From Chloroflexota bacterium (GTDB lineage: Bacteria; Chloroflexota; Anaerolineae; Anaerolineales; UBA11579): a stretch of DNA of 64,000 bases. The stretch covers positions 1 through 64,000 of the forward strand of contig JABFGG010000017.1 of the NCBI GenBank assembly GCA_013112575.1. Reading direction: 5' to 3'. A program made the translations under genes and the position numbers. This document shows positions 43,480 through 52,424 of this stretch, one piece after another. The notes under the pieces are model-generated. The model was not told the origin of the DNA. It worked only from the letters and a program-made list of their open reading frames with translations, and did no database searches. Every line of letters begins with the position of its first letter. The stretch's first letter is position 1.

Positions 43480-44847
43480 TTACTTACCGATCACAGGTTC
43501 AATGATCTGCCAGGTTTTTCCACCATCCGAGGAATAGACCAGCTCGATATTGTCCCCGTCACGCGCCACGGCCCACCAGTTGTTGGCATCCACCAGGCTG
43601 AATTGTCCGTCCCAGATAACGGTCTTGACCAGTTCCCAGGTGGCTCCGCCGTCATTCGTTTGATACATGTCGCGGCCGAGTGACCAACCTATGGTCTCAT
43701 TCAGGAAACTTGCATCCATAGCCGGTAATTCAAAAACGTTCCACTGCACTCCGCCATCGGACGTGCTGTAAAGGTAGTAAAAATCTTCTGGTTCATCACT
43801 TGAGAAGTCCTGGCAGTGCAGGCTGACTTTGAGTGAGTCTGCTGAGAAAACGTTCAGGTCGAAGGGGGTGCAAAAGCCATTGCTGGCAACTTCGGCATCA
43901 GGCACGGGCGGCAATTCGATCATGTTCCAGCTTGAGCCGCCATCCGTTGTTTTGTCTACAAAGTTGAATGAGTATAGTCCGGGACACTCCCGTAACATCC
44001 AACCATTCAGGATATCGGCAAAAATCAATTCCGACTTTCCGCAAGATTGGATGCCATCACTGCCTTCTGCTGGGACGATAGTAGGCGAGGCAATTGCCTC
44101 CCATAGATAACCACCGTCGAGACTCTGGTACAGAAAAGCATAGCTTTTGCTCATCCCTGCATCGACCTCAACTAGCAGCCAGCCCACAGCACTGGCATCG
44201 AACCACAAGGCCACAGGAGAGAAGAACGAGGCCATACTCACATTCAGGACCGCGCTTGGTGTCCAGTTTGCTCCCCCGTCGTTTGTGCTCCATACCACCG
44301 GCTGTACTGGGATTGAAGCGCCGCCCAGGTTGTAATAGATCACCCAGGCGATTTGGCTATCCTGGAAGAAAGCGACTGCAGATTTACCAGCCACGTCACC
44401 TGAAGCGGGGACTTCGGCGGGGGTGACGTCCTGCCAGGTTAGCCCACCATCGCCTGTGCGCAAAATATGGTCGCCCTCGAAATCAGTACCACCAACAGCC
44501 CAGCCATTAGGTGTATCGATCATTTCGATGTAGCTGATAGTGATGTCACTCCCGGCCGACAAAGGTGCAATGACATTTTGTGGATAGATATATTCCTGGA
44601 CAGGGGCAGGAGGCAACTGTGGTTCTTCTTGGGCTGGGGGTTGCACACTTTCAGGCGTATCCGTAGGTTCGAGATTTTCTTCCAGGCTTGGTTCCCCTGG
44701 TTGAGGCTCAACTTCCTCCTCAGCAAGGGGTGTCACCGGCTCATTGATTTCGTTATTGTTCGGTGATGTTTGCCCGATCAACAGATTACAACTTGCCAGG
44801 AATAGGAGTGCGAAAAATGAAGCTAGGAAGATTGTTTGTTTTCTCAT
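43480..44847 (-). CDS. Lipoprotein with YCF48/BNR-type beta-propeller
   Basis: A 455-residue protein. Lipobox ALLFLASC near residue 20 is followed by a Pro/Glu-rich linker to about residue 95. Repeats of the form TGDGGLTWQDV, TNDGGANWTP, TTDGGSSWNM, TSDGGVQWNV, TNDGGATWELV and SSDGGKTWQII are BNR/Asp-box blades as in YCF48-like propellers and sialidases. No sialidase catalytic Arg triad is evident, so a binding or scaffold role is more likely. AGAGGA lies upstream of the ATG. It is a single-gene unit. Confidence 0.75.
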   Translation of the reverse strand: MRKQTIFLASFFALLFLASCNLLIGQTSPNNNEINEPVTPLAEEEVEPQPGEPSLEENLEPTDTPESVQPPAQEEPQLPPAPVQEYIYPQNVIAPLSAGSDITISYIEMIDTPNGWAVGGTDFEGDHILRTGDGGLTWQDVTPAEVPASGDVAGKSAVAFFQDSQIAWVIYYNLGGASIPVQPVVWSTNDGGANWTPSAVLNVSMASFFSPVALWFDASAVGWLLVEVDAGMSKSYAFLYQSLDGGYLWEAIASPTIVPAEGSDGIQSCGKSELIFADILNGWMLRECPGLYSFNFVDKTTDGGSSWNMIELPPVPDAEVASNGFCTPFDLNVFSADSLKVSLHCQDFSSDEPEDFYYLYSTSDGGVQWNVFELPAMDASFLNETIGWSLGRDMYQTNDGGATWELVKTVIWDGQFSLVDANNWWAVARDGDNIELVYSSDGGKTWQIIEPVIGK

Positions 44848-44920
44848 GGGATTCCTCTACTTTGCATTATAGCGCAGGCCGCTCCTCCGGTAATCAATTT
44901 GCCTGATTTTGCCGCCCGTC

Positions 44921-44949
44921 TTTACAAATCAGACTCACGCGGGTAAAAT
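44921..44949 (+). promoter_or_regulatory. Promoter of the S1-domain gene
   Basis: TTTACA (44921-44926), a 17-base spacer and TAAAAT (44944-44949). A start near 44956 leaves a leader of about 40 bases before the ATG at 44996. Confidence 0.65.
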
Positions 44950-44995
44950 ACTTGATTGTGTGAAAATCATAACAATATGAGTGAAAGAGGCTGCC

Positions 44996-45721
44996 ATGTC
45001 CGCCGAGATGTCAACAGCTCCAACTGTGGAGCGCAAACAAAAATTTACAGCAAAAGTGATTAAAACCACCCTGGCGGGGGCCATAGTCGATATTGGACTT
45101 GAGCAGCCAAGCATTATTCATATCTCCCAACTATCTTCCGAACCGATCAAACGTGTTGAAGATGCCGTCAAAGTAGGCGACGAACTGGAAGTATGGGTGC
45201 GCCGCGTGGATGAACGCAATAACCGCATTGAGTTGACCACTATTGAGCCCCTCGCAATGGAGTGGCGTGATATCCAGGAAGGGACAAAGGTCAGCGGGAA
45301 TGTGACCCGCATAGAGAATTACGGTGTTTTCATCGAGATCGGTGCCGAACGACCCGGTATGGCTCACGTCAGTGAACTTGCCCACGATTACGTACGCAAC
45401 CCCAGCGATATCCTCAAAGTAGGTGAGGAAGTTGAGGCCAAAGTGATCGGCGTCAACCGCCGCAAGAAACAGATCAAATTGAGCATCAAGGCTTTACATG
45501 AAGTTCCTCAAGAGGAAGAAGAGGAAGACGAAGAAGATGTGAAGCCCGCCCCTACAGCCATGGAAATCGCTTTACGTAAAGCTATGGATGACGATGCTGA
45601 AGCTGACGAAGTCCCCGATGTCGACGAAGTAGATGAGGATGAGGTCGAAGTCGAGGTCGAAACTCACCGTCAGGATGCAGAAGATATCCTGGCCCGCACA
45701 CTAGAGAATCGCCGCTCGTAA
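44996..45721 (+). CDS. Protein with two S1 RNA-binding domains and an acidic tail
   Basis: A 241-residue protein. S1 domain 1 (about 15-82) has KVIKTTLAGAIVDIGLEQPSIIHISQLS. S1 domain 2 (about 92-165) has GTKVSGNVTRIENYGVFIEIG and GMAHVSELAHDYV. From about 170 the chain is very rich in Glu and Asp. It resembles short RpsA-type or YabR-type proteins that bind single-stranded RNA on or near the ribosome. AAGAGG at 44985-44990 sits five bases before the ATG at 44996, which decides the start over the upstream GTG. It has its own promoter and terminator. Confidence 0.85.
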   Translation: MSAEMSTAPTVERKQKFTAKVIKTTLAGAIVDIGLEQPSIIHISQLSSEPIKRVEDAVKVGDELEVWVRRVDERNNRIELTTIEPLAMEWRDIQEGTKVSGNVTRIENYGVFIEIGAERPGMAHVSELAHDYVRNPSDILKVGEEVEAKVIGVNRRKKQIKLSIKALHEVPQEEEEEDEEDVKPAPTAMEIALRKAMDDDAEADEVPDVDEVDEDEVEVEVETHRQDAEDILARTLENRRS

Positions 45722-45742
45722 TTAATTAACTTTTGAATTTCG

Positions 45743-45774
45743 AACGCTCTGCTAAAAAGCGGAGCGTTTTTTTT
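45743..45774. terminator. Terminator between the S1-domain and TSUP genes
   Basis: AACGCTC (45743-45749) pairs with GAGCGTT (45762-45768), extended inward by GC/GC, and eight Ts follow. It lies between convergent genes and mainly serves the plus strand. Confidence 0.85.
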
Positions 45775-45776
45775 AT

Positions 45777-46496
45777 TTAACCGATGATGAGACTAGTACC
45801 TATTAAAGCCAGAGCAACCAGAACAATCTTGCGAAACAATTCCGGTTGAATGAACCTATCCAGTGCAATACCGGCTACTAATCCGATGGCAATGGCAGGC
45901 AGGCCTGCATACAAGTAGTATTGCCAGATCTCCTGAGTGTAGTTCCCCCGGATGCCGTGCATGATAGCAATAAAGACCGTGTTGATAATAAAGTAGGCTT
46001 GTAGATTACCCTTGAACTCCGCGGGTTGCCAGCCGCGACTATGCCCATACATGATAATTGGCGGCCCGGTTGTATTAAAGGCCCCACCCAAGAACCCTGC
46101 CGTTATACCGGCGAGATAAGCCCAGCCCGATGATTCGAGGGTTGGCAGGCGAAATTGCAGCAAAGCATAGGCAGAGTAAAGCAAAATCACCGTTCCCAAT
46201 ATAAGCAGGGCGATATTCTCATCCAGGTAATCCAGGGACAACACGCCGATACCTATTCCAAACAATGAAGCCACGATCAGACGCCAAACTGCACCTATCT
46301 TTAGCGACTTGCGATAATAGCTCAGTAGAATGATCTCTGGGATCACACTCATCAATGCCACGTAAGGTGTCGCTATTTGCAACCCTATGCTCATTGATAA
46401 TAAAAGTGGCATGGAGACCATAGCCAGCCCAAAACCGGAGACACTCTGAGTAAAAGCAGCTAATAGGGTAGCGATGAAAATGTAAACGAATTCCAT
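45777..46496 (-). CDS. TSUP (TauE/SafE) family membrane transporter
   Basis: A 239-residue protein with about eight membrane segments in two related halves. The conserved family pattern is ATLLAAFTQSVSGFGLAMVSMPLLL in the first half and GITAGFLGGAFNTTGPPIIMYG in the second. TSUP proteins export or import sulphite, sulphoacetate or other organosulphur anions. I start at the ATG at 46496. The frame is open to 46577, but that part contains the terminator of the upstream gene. The ligand is unknown. Confidence 0.8.
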   Translation of the reverse strand: MEFVYIFIATLLAAFTQSVSGFGLAMVSMPLLLSMSIGLQIATPYVALMSVIPEIILLSYYRKSLKIGAVWRLIVASLFGIGIGVLSLDYLDENIALLILGTVILLYSAYALLQFRLPTLESSGWAYLAGITAGFLGGAFNTTGPPIIMYGHSRGWQPAEFKGNLQAYFIINTVFIAIMHGIRGNYTQEIWQYYLYAGLPAIAIGLVAGIALDRFIQPELFRKIVLVALALIGTSLIIG

Positions 46497-46540
46497 AGCG
46501 GCCAATGCTAATGTACTAACTGTTATTCTGCCAGTTAAAG

Positions 46541-46571
46541 AAAAACTCCCGTCCGCTCGACAGGAGTTTTT
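46541..46571 (-). terminator. Terminator of the membrane-protein gene at 46603
   Basis: AAAAACTCC...GTC / GAC.GGAGTTTTT hairpin. On the minus strand it lies 30 bases after the stop at 46603 and ends in a T-run. Confidence 0.75.
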
Positions 46572-46602
46572 ATGCATTCCGAATGGAGAAAGAGTTTAAG
46601 TA

Positions 46603-47331
46603 TTAGCTGCGCTTTTGGTTAGGGTTGCCATTCGGGCGAGCGGACATCGACATTTGTTGGTAGTTATGCTCTGGCCGTGACTGTGGCTTAGGAGCAGGCT
46701 TGAAGGAACCAGCGTAAACAGGTCGATTATTTTGTCTTTGCGGTGCTCTTCGGGCAGTTGCACTTCGACGTGTGCGTGTTGCCGTACTCTGCCGTCTATA
46801 GGGTGCCTTCTGTTCGCTGGCCTGGCTGAACAAACGCTCCCCGGCAACAGAGAAAGTGCCAATAATCAAAATCCGTGTGGTCCATACCATCAGTGCTACA
46901 AAGACTGGCACGACACGCAGTAAGGTTGCCTGGTCGATTACACCGCTACCCAGGCTGACGTGGCTGAGCAGAGCTATTGAAACGCCCCACCAGGTGAGGA
47001 TCGCATTCATAGTGGCCGCCAACAACCAGGCGCCAAACAGGTACCAGGCCTCGGCGGGCTCTTCATCTCCATGGCGAGGTGTAAACAGGCGGGCAATGCC
47101 CGCGAAATCGATACCCGCAAAGGCGATGGCCAGGATCGTGGCCCAGCGCACACCGATAAAACTTAAGTTACCAAGCAGGTCACTGAGCGCAAAATCAGTT
47201 GTACTGTAATTGAAGACCTCGAAAGCCAGCAGGGCAGTGATGATCAACGCGCCAAACAATAGGCCGCGTTGCGTTGAGGCGCGTTTCAGCAAGCGGCTGA
47301 CATTGGGAGAGGAATGTGAACGGACGGCCAT
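46603..47331 (-). CDS. Membrane protein with basic disordered C-terminal tail, unknown function
   Basis: A 242-residue protein. Four hydrophobic segments lie at about 24-44, 58-80, 95-118 and 137-160. The last 75 residues are rich in Arg, Gln, Pro and Ser (TATRTRRSATARRAPQRQ) and probably face the cytoplasm, where they could bind nucleic acid or anionic lipid. AAGGAGG precedes the ATG at 47331. I recognise no domain. A monocistronic unit with its own terminator. Confidence 0.6.
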   Translation of the reverse strand: MAVRSHSSPNVSRLLKRASTQRGLLFGALIITALLAFEVFNYSTTDFALSDLLGNLSFIGVRWATILAIAFAGIDFAGIARLFTPRHGDEEPAEAWYLFGAWLLAATMNAILTWWGVSIALLSHVSLGSGVIDQATLLRVVPVFVALMVWTTRILIIGTFSVAGERLFSQASEQKAPYRRQSTATRTRRSATARRAPQRQNNRPVYAGSFKPAPKPQSRPEHNYQQMSMSARPNGNPNQKRS

Positions 47332-47443
47332 TTTGAGCCTCCTTAATAGGTGAATATGGGATGACCAGTTCCTAGAACGAGTGCTCCAATAATAGAACAA
47401 AAGTTCTGCCTTGTCAAGATTCAGATTTCAGGTTGATCGAAGA

Positions 47444-48667
47444 CTAAGAAGCCAGGGTTTGTTGCTTTATTTGTATTTCAAGCAGCAATTTGTCGCGTAA
47501 AGGGCGCGACGGCATTTTTTCTAATAGATCCTGCGCTTTTTTCATTGCTGACCTTAACGCATCTTGCTTGCCTTGTTGAAAGTAAATGTGACTAAGGTGG
47601 ATACACATTTGTGCTTGCATAAGCTCATCGCCCGCTTGCTCCCATAACTGCAATGCATTCTGGAGATATATCTCAGCTTCCATCCAATGCGCTTGTAATA
47701 AAGCCATCTGACCATGAGCATACGCTGTTTGGGCTTGCAGATCATAGTCCGCTCCCCAACATTTTGCATCTGTGCTTATTCTTTGTAATTTCTTTTCTGC
47801 TTTTGTATAGTTGCCCAAGCGAATGTGGAGACTGCAGCGAGACAGTTCTACCCGTGCCATTTGCTTAAGCCTCCCCAGCTCTTTATATATACTGAGCGCT
47901 TTGCTGAATTGCCCCTCAGCCCTTTCCATTTTTCGAGTGTTATCCGCGGGTGATTTATCGTATTCCGACAAACCTTCTTCCTGAAGGCTGAATGCATAAT
48001 TATTATGTAGTCTGGCCTTCAGGACACTAACTTTACAGTGTTTAATTATTGTTATTGCTTTACGAAAGTGTTTTTGTGCTTCATTATAGTCTCCCCGACT
48101 GTGTAGAGCTAATCCTAAAGCATTGTGAGCCAGAGCGAAATCTTGCAGTGGTTGGCCTTGGCTTTCCAGGCTTCCTAATTCTTCAAGTGCCAGTTTAGCA
48201 TACTTTACTGATAGTTCAGTTTGATCGAGAACCCAATGAGATTGGCTTATACCGACATGCGCCTGCGCAATCATTTCTGGTGAACCATGTTCTTCCCCGA
48301 TCGCTTCGGCTTTTTTATGGACTTCTAAAGAAGCCTGCCCTTTACGTGCCTGGGAATATAAATAACCCAATTGGTTCAGTAATTGGGCTTTCAGATGCGG
48401 ATGGTGTGCATTATTTATAGCTCTTTGGTAGATTTGATACCAATTTGGAGCCGTACTTTCTCCGTCAAGAAGTGGGAATACTCCTAAAGCTAAATGCAAA
48501 GAACTGATTAGTGTAGCCGGGATAGCTAATCCGAACTCAAGCGCACGTAATAAATTATGGTGTTCGAGCCTCAATTCCTCTTGTTCGGTCGGAGCAGTTG
48601 ATTTGATTTTTTGGCTCCAGTAATGTAAATTGGCCTCGACACGCATTTGAAAACTGCTGGATAACAT
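47444..48667 (-). CDS. TPR protein, partner half of a split STAND regulator
   Basis: A 407-residue protein made of about eight TPR-like helical pairs, e.g. LGLALHSRGDYNEAQKHFRKAI, LLNQLGYLYSQARKGQASLEVHKKA, IHLSHIYFQQGKQDALRSAMKKA. No catalytic or DNA-binding domain is present. Its ATG overlaps the stop of the upstream NB-ARC gene as TAATG, so the two are translated in a coupled way. In ordinary STAND proteins such TPRs are the ligand-sensing C-terminal part of one chain; here they are a separate polypeptide that may bind its partner. Confidence 0.75.
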   Translation of the reverse strand: MLSSSFQMRVEANLHYWSQKIKSTAPTEQEELRLEHHNLLRALEFGLAIPATLISSLHLALGVFPLLDGESTAPNWYQIYQRAINNAHHPHLKAQLLNQLGYLYSQARKGQASLEVHKKAEAIGEEHGSPEMIAQAHVGISQSHWVLDQTELSVKYAKLALEELGSLESQGQPLQDFALAHNALGLALHSRGDYNEAQKHFRKAITIIKHCKVSVLKARLHNNYAFSLQEEGLSEYDKSPADNTRKMERAEGQFSKALSIYKELGRLKQMARVELSRCSLHIRLGNYTKAEKKLQRISTDAKCWGADYDLQAQTAYAHGQMALLQAHWMEAEIYLQNALQLWEQAGDELMQAQMCIHLSHIYFQQGKQDALRSAMKKAQDLLEKMPSRPLRDKLLLEIQIKQQTLAS

Positions 48668-50058
48668 TACTGTGGCCCTTTATCCCATACAATGATCTCT
48701 TTGAGTAAAAAGCCGCGCGTTAATTGATGTATTGAGTAGCGCCGCTCTTCAATCGAGCCGCGTGGTTCGATGAGTGAAGCCTGGCTCAATTCTTGGATGG
48801 CATGATGCACATCTTTTTCTGGCAATTTAGTCACGCTGGCAATGTGCTCAAGGCTTGCTCCATGAATGTCATCCGCTAAAGGCATGGCTTCCAATAAGAT
48901 TTGCGCATTTTCACTCAACCCCTTCCACAATTCAAAGTAGATATAAGCATATAAGTCATGTATATCCCTTATGTGACGCTGTTCCATTTCATCAATTATG
49001 ATTGGCAGGGGCAGTGAATATAACAAGCCGGCACATAATTTTAAAGCGAGTGGATTTCCGCCTGTTGTAGCGTAGATTTCAGGCATATGTTCTTTGACCT
49101 GCGCCGCCTTGTCTCGTTGCCCAATTGCATCCAGTTGATGGACGAGCAGGTCAGTAGCATTTTTTAAATCGATTTCGTTCATCATGATGCTGAAGACAGT
49201 TGATTGAGGAGCTGGCCGTACCCGTGCCGTAAGCAAGATTTTGCTGGGGACAGCAAATTCCTCCAGTTTCTTGAAGAGCTCAGGTGTTTGGGTCTCGTTA
49301 TGCAGATTGTCGATAACTATGAGATAACGAGCCTGATTCAAATATTGCCTTACCCAAAGGAACTGGTGATAATCCGAGTGTTCTTCGAGTTGAAAATGAC
49401 TGGCTAATTTCGATACCACCCAGTTGAACACAAAATAATGTGAAGGGGGTTCCGATAAATTATTTTGAGGAAAACGCAACCAGAAAATATCGGCAAAGTG
49501 AAAGCTGGGTGCAATTTCTCGGGTGGTGATATCTGCAAGAGATGTTTTACCGATCCCGCCCATTCCCACTAATGCAACCATGTGATATTTGTCAGGGTCG
49601 AGCAACGTTACTGCAAGGAGCTGCTTGTGTTTTTCATTACCGAATAATTGTGTGTAGTCTCTGGAGGGCAAACGTTTTTGAATATCCTGTAATCGTTCCT
49701 GGCGCAGCGCAGTTTCTTTTTGATAAATGAGTTCAGCAAGATGTTCGATGGCCCGTCGTTGTTGCCGGTTGACCTGATCCCTGCTCAAGTGCCTTTCATG
49801 AGCCACTTCTTTGATGGTTGCCCCCTCGAAAAAACGTAAACGCAATAAGTCTGCGTGTTGTTTATTCTCCTTTTCGAGGGCATCGATCTGTTCGACGATG
49901 AATTGGCGCAGGGAGCCTTGCGGATCACCAGTTATTTGCTTGATCGTCAATAAGCCTTTGAGCGCGTCAATTGGCAGCGAAGTAGCTTCCCATGCTTTCA
50001 GGGAATTTTGTAACTGTGCATACAGAGAGTTAGCGTTGAAGGGAATCATTTCCCCCAT
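48667..50058 (-). CDS. HTH - NB-ARC STAND ATPase without sensor repeats
   Basis: A 463-residue protein. Residues about 60-115 resemble a sigma-region-4/LuxR-type helix-turn-helix (LRLRFFEGATIKEVAHERHLSRDQVNRQQRRAIEHL, quoted in part: ATIKEVAHERHLSRDQVN). The NB-ARC ATPase has Walker A VGMGGIGKTSLA near 165, Walker B YLIVIDNL near 245, a sensor Arg in KILLTAR near 270, and a GLPL-like TTGGNPLALKLCAG near 340. A winged-helix domain follows. It ends where STAND proteins normally begin their repeat sensor, which is encoded by the next gene. Candidates for its role are transcription control or an abortive, NLR-like response. No toxin or effector domain is visible. Confidence 0.75.
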   Translation of the reverse strand: MGEMIPFNANSLYAQLQNSLKAWEATSLPIDALKGLLTIKQITGDPQGSLRQFIVEQIDALEKENKQHADLLRLRFFEGATIKEVAHERHLSRDQVNRQQRRAIEHLAELIYQKETALRQERLQDIQKRLPSRDYTQLFGNEKHKQLLAVTLLDPDKYHMVALVGMGGIGKTSLADITTREIAPSFHFADIFWLRFPQNNLSEPPSHYFVFNWVVSKLASHFQLEEHSDYHQFLWVRQYLNQARYLIVIDNLHNETQTPELFKKLEEFAVPSKILLTARVRPAPQSTVFSIMMNEIDLKNATDLLVHQLDAIGQRDKAAQVKEHMPEIYATTGGNPLALKLCAGLLYSLPLPIIIDEMEQRHIRDIHDLYAYIYFELWKGLSENAQILLEAMPLADDIHGASLEHIASVTKLPEKDVHHAIQELSQASLIEPRGSIEERRYSIHQLTRGFLLKEIIVWDKGPQ

Positions 50059-50183
50059 TTGGGTTCTTAGTGATAATGGCTACAAAAATGTGAACTAAAC
50101 AATTGTCTACACAGTCTATCACAATGGGATTAAAACAAAAGACCCTTCGAATTATCGAAAGGTCTTTTGAAAGTGGTCTGCGA

Positions 50184-51368
50184 TTATGGAAGTTCTTGAA
50201 ATCGCCGCGATAGCGCCGTTTGCCATATGTCCCACGCAGGCCGCGGAATACCATTCTCATCATACAGCCCGGTATCTCGCCACAAGATGGCGATCTCTAC
50301 AATGTCTAAATCCCCCTGCGCATAGATTTCGTTGTATAGGTCATCGTAATCGCGCAACACAAAGTTGATTACAAATTCCAGTTGGTTGGCGTCTGCCTGG
50401 TTGATCACATCCTGGATGTAGGCTGCTTGTTTTTCAGATGTGCTGCTGATGGTTATGTTCTCGTTCGTTACCGTGAATTCTTGCGCGGGATAACCTGTTT
50501 CGGTGATAGCAATGGGCTTGTCGTTCAAACTGAACAAATTCGACCACATGTCCTGCGGGTATGGCTCGGCCAGGTATTTGGTGAGATACGGATAGATGGA
50601 AATGCCATAAATATCTGAATATGGCATAAGTTCATTCAAGGCCTGTAGCTGGCTGGCATGATCATATTCATGGTTGTAGCCTTCCAATAAGGGTTGCGCG
50701 GATACCGAAGCAAGCACAGTCAGGTCCGGGTAACGTGCTTTTAGCTCGGTATAAACGAACTGGTGCAGTTCCAGGTAAGCAGGCCATTCTGCTGGATTTC
50801 CGTGGGCCAGCAAATTGCTCTCGATGCCAATGTTCAAATAATCAGGCGCAAAGTGTTCTACAACGTTAGCGGCATGGTTAAGATAGGCTGTTTTGACATC
50901 TGGATGGTTGAAGCTGTAACTATCCCAGGGAGCCGGAACTGGCAAGCCTTCCTCTGAACCCCAGTACAAGGCCAGGTCATCGCGCCAGATGTTTATGGGC
51001 GTGATGGCTACATATACTTTGTGCCCGGCGGGTGTGTTGGCTTTGCGGAAATTCCAATCGTTGATCAGGTGATCACTATATTTCTGTCTGGTCAATGCTT
51101 CCGGCCACGGCACCCCATTATCAAAATGATGGGCGATCAGATCAGCATCTTCGGCAATGCGGTCGTAAACGTACTGTACTGCCTCACCACTGATGGCATA
51201 AGGAAAGGGAGTGAAACCCAAATGAAAGGAACGTGGCGGTCCCGAAGGGGCTTCCGCCGGAGCTTGTTGTTGGGCTTCAGCTACAGGAGCAGCCGGGGCT
51301 TCTGTAGCACAGGCCAATGTAACTAGTAAAAGAACTAGGGCAATTGAGGCTAGTTTTGTATGTGTCAT
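50184..51368 (-). CDS. Lipoprotein with a glycoside-hydrolase-like TIM barrel
   Basis: A 394-residue protein. Signal and lipobox end VLLLVTLAC, then an Ala/Pro/Gln linker. The domain reads like a clan-A (beta/alpha)8 barrel: YLNIGIESNLLAH has an Asn/Glu pair at strand 4 and KPIAITETGYPA a Glu at strand 7, the places of the acid and nucleophile in GH53/GH10-like enzymes. Also present: IYGISIYPYL. If active it would cut beta-linked polysaccharide at the cell surface. The start is the ATG at 51368; the upstream open stretch lacks a signal. Substrate is not readable. Confidence 0.65.
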   Translation of the reverse strand: MTHTKLASIALVLLLVTLACATEAPAAPVAEAQQQAPAEAPSGPPRSFHLGFTPFPYAISGEAVQYVYDRIAEDADLIAHHFDNGVPWPEALTRQKYSDHLINDWNFRKANTPAGHKVYVAITPINIWRDDLALYWGSEEGLPVPAPWDSYSFNHPDVKTAYLNHAANVVEHFAPDYLNIGIESNLLAHGNPAEWPAYLELHQFVYTELKARYPDLTVLASVSAQPLLEGYNHEYDHASQLQALNELMPYSDIYGISIYPYLTKYLAEPYPQDMWSNLFSLNDKPIAITETGYPAQEFTVTNENITISSTSEKQAAYIQDVINQADANQLEFVINFVLRDYDDLYNEIYAQGDLDIVEIAILWRDTGLYDENGIPRPAWDIWQTALSRRFQELP

Positions 51369-51578
51369 CGATATCCGTTTCCGCGGTTGGCGGGGTGTTG
51401 CCAGCGAGCCCAGCACACCCCGCCAGGTGAGAGAAATGCGTCATTTAGCATACAACGCAAGGTACAGGAATGTTGCAAATCAATTTCTTCACAATAGCTA
51501 CACAAGTCTCTAATTTCAGGTTAATTGTGGATTGATACAGTTGGGCGGTTATAAACTAAGCAAATAGAAGGAGGCGAT

Positions 51579-52340
51579 ATGCAACGTCGCAATCTAGTCG
51601 TTACTGTTGGTGTCATTGTACTTGTCGGTATCATCGGGGCCGTTGCTGTGGGAGCTTATGTGCTGAGGCCCCCGGCAGAGGCCAGTGGTGAGCTGACCGC
51701 TATTCCTATTGTAGAAGAAGATTTACCGACACCTGTGGTTGAAGTAAACGCAGGGGCCTCAGAAGGAGATGATACCGCTGAGGAACCCGTTGCTGAGGAA
51801 GGTGATGGAGATGGCGCTTTTGAGATCGTGCAAAGTGAATCCGAGGCGCGTTTTTCATTGGGTGAATTATTGAGTGGTGTGCCCACAACTGTAGTTGGGG
51901 TTACCGATCAGGTAGCGGGCGCTATTCAGATCGACCTGGAGACCCCGGCCAATTCCCAGGTGGGTGTCATCCAGATCAACGCGCGCACCTTGGTCACAGA
52001 CAGCGACCGGCGTAACCGCGCCATGCAAAACCAGATACTGGACACAGGTTCTTATGAATTCATCACATTTAGCCCAACGGCTATCACAGGCATGCCGGAA
52101 ACTATCACGATGGGCGAAAGTTACGTTTTTCAGATCACTGGTGATTTGACCATTCGAGACATTACTCAATCCGTTACCTTTGACGTAGCCGCGATTTTAG
52201 TGAGTGAGACGCGCTTGGAGGGACTGGCTTCTGCAACTGTGGCACGTGCTGATTATCAATTGACCATCCCGGATGTGCCCATCGTGGCTGATGTGGATGA
52301 AGAAGTACTAATTGAATTGGAATTTGTTGCAGGGCCTTGA
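51579..52340 (+). CDS. Membrane-anchored YceI-like domain protein
   Basis: A 253-residue protein with an N-terminal membrane anchor (about 6-29), an acidic linker to about 82, and a YceI-type lipocalin-like barrel: SEARFSLGELL, NSQVGVIQINARTLVTDSDRRNRAMQNQIL, FITFSPTAI, GDLTIRDITQSVTFDV. YceI barrels bind polyprenoid or other lipophilic molecules. AAGGAGG lies seven bases before the ATG. A strong hairpin terminator follows. Its ligand here is unknown. Confidence 0.85.
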   Translation: MQRRNLVVTVGVIVLVGIIGAVAVGAYVLRPPAEASGELTAIPIVEEDLPTPVVEVNAGASEGDDTAEEPVAEEGDGDGAFEIVQSESEARFSLGELLSGVPTTVVGVTDQVAGAIQIDLETPANSQVGVIQINARTLVTDSDRRNRAMQNQILDTGSYEFITFSPTAITGMPETITMGESYVFQITGDLTIRDITQSVTFDVAAILVSETRLEGLASATVARADYQLTIPDVPIVADVDEEVLIELEFVAGP

Positions 52341-52373
52341 TAAAGCGCTAAAACATCTTTTCAAAGAATTATC

Positions 52374-52424
52374 GTAGGGGCTGGTTTAAGCAATGGTTTA
52401 AATTGCACCGGCCCCTACTTTTTT
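52374..52424 (+). terminator. Long-stem terminator after the YceI-like gene
   Basis: GTAGGGGC (52374-52381) pairs with GCCCCTAC (52411-52418), with inner GGT/ACC and CAAT/ATTG pairings, and then TTTTTT. The T-run meets the mfd stop codon from the opposite strand. Confidence 0.85.

Noticed and set aside
47444..50058. Calling the split NB-ARC pair an anti-phage defence system
   Set aside because: No effector domain and no defence genes are adjacent; the N-terminal domain looks DNA-binding, so a regulator is the more cautious reading.
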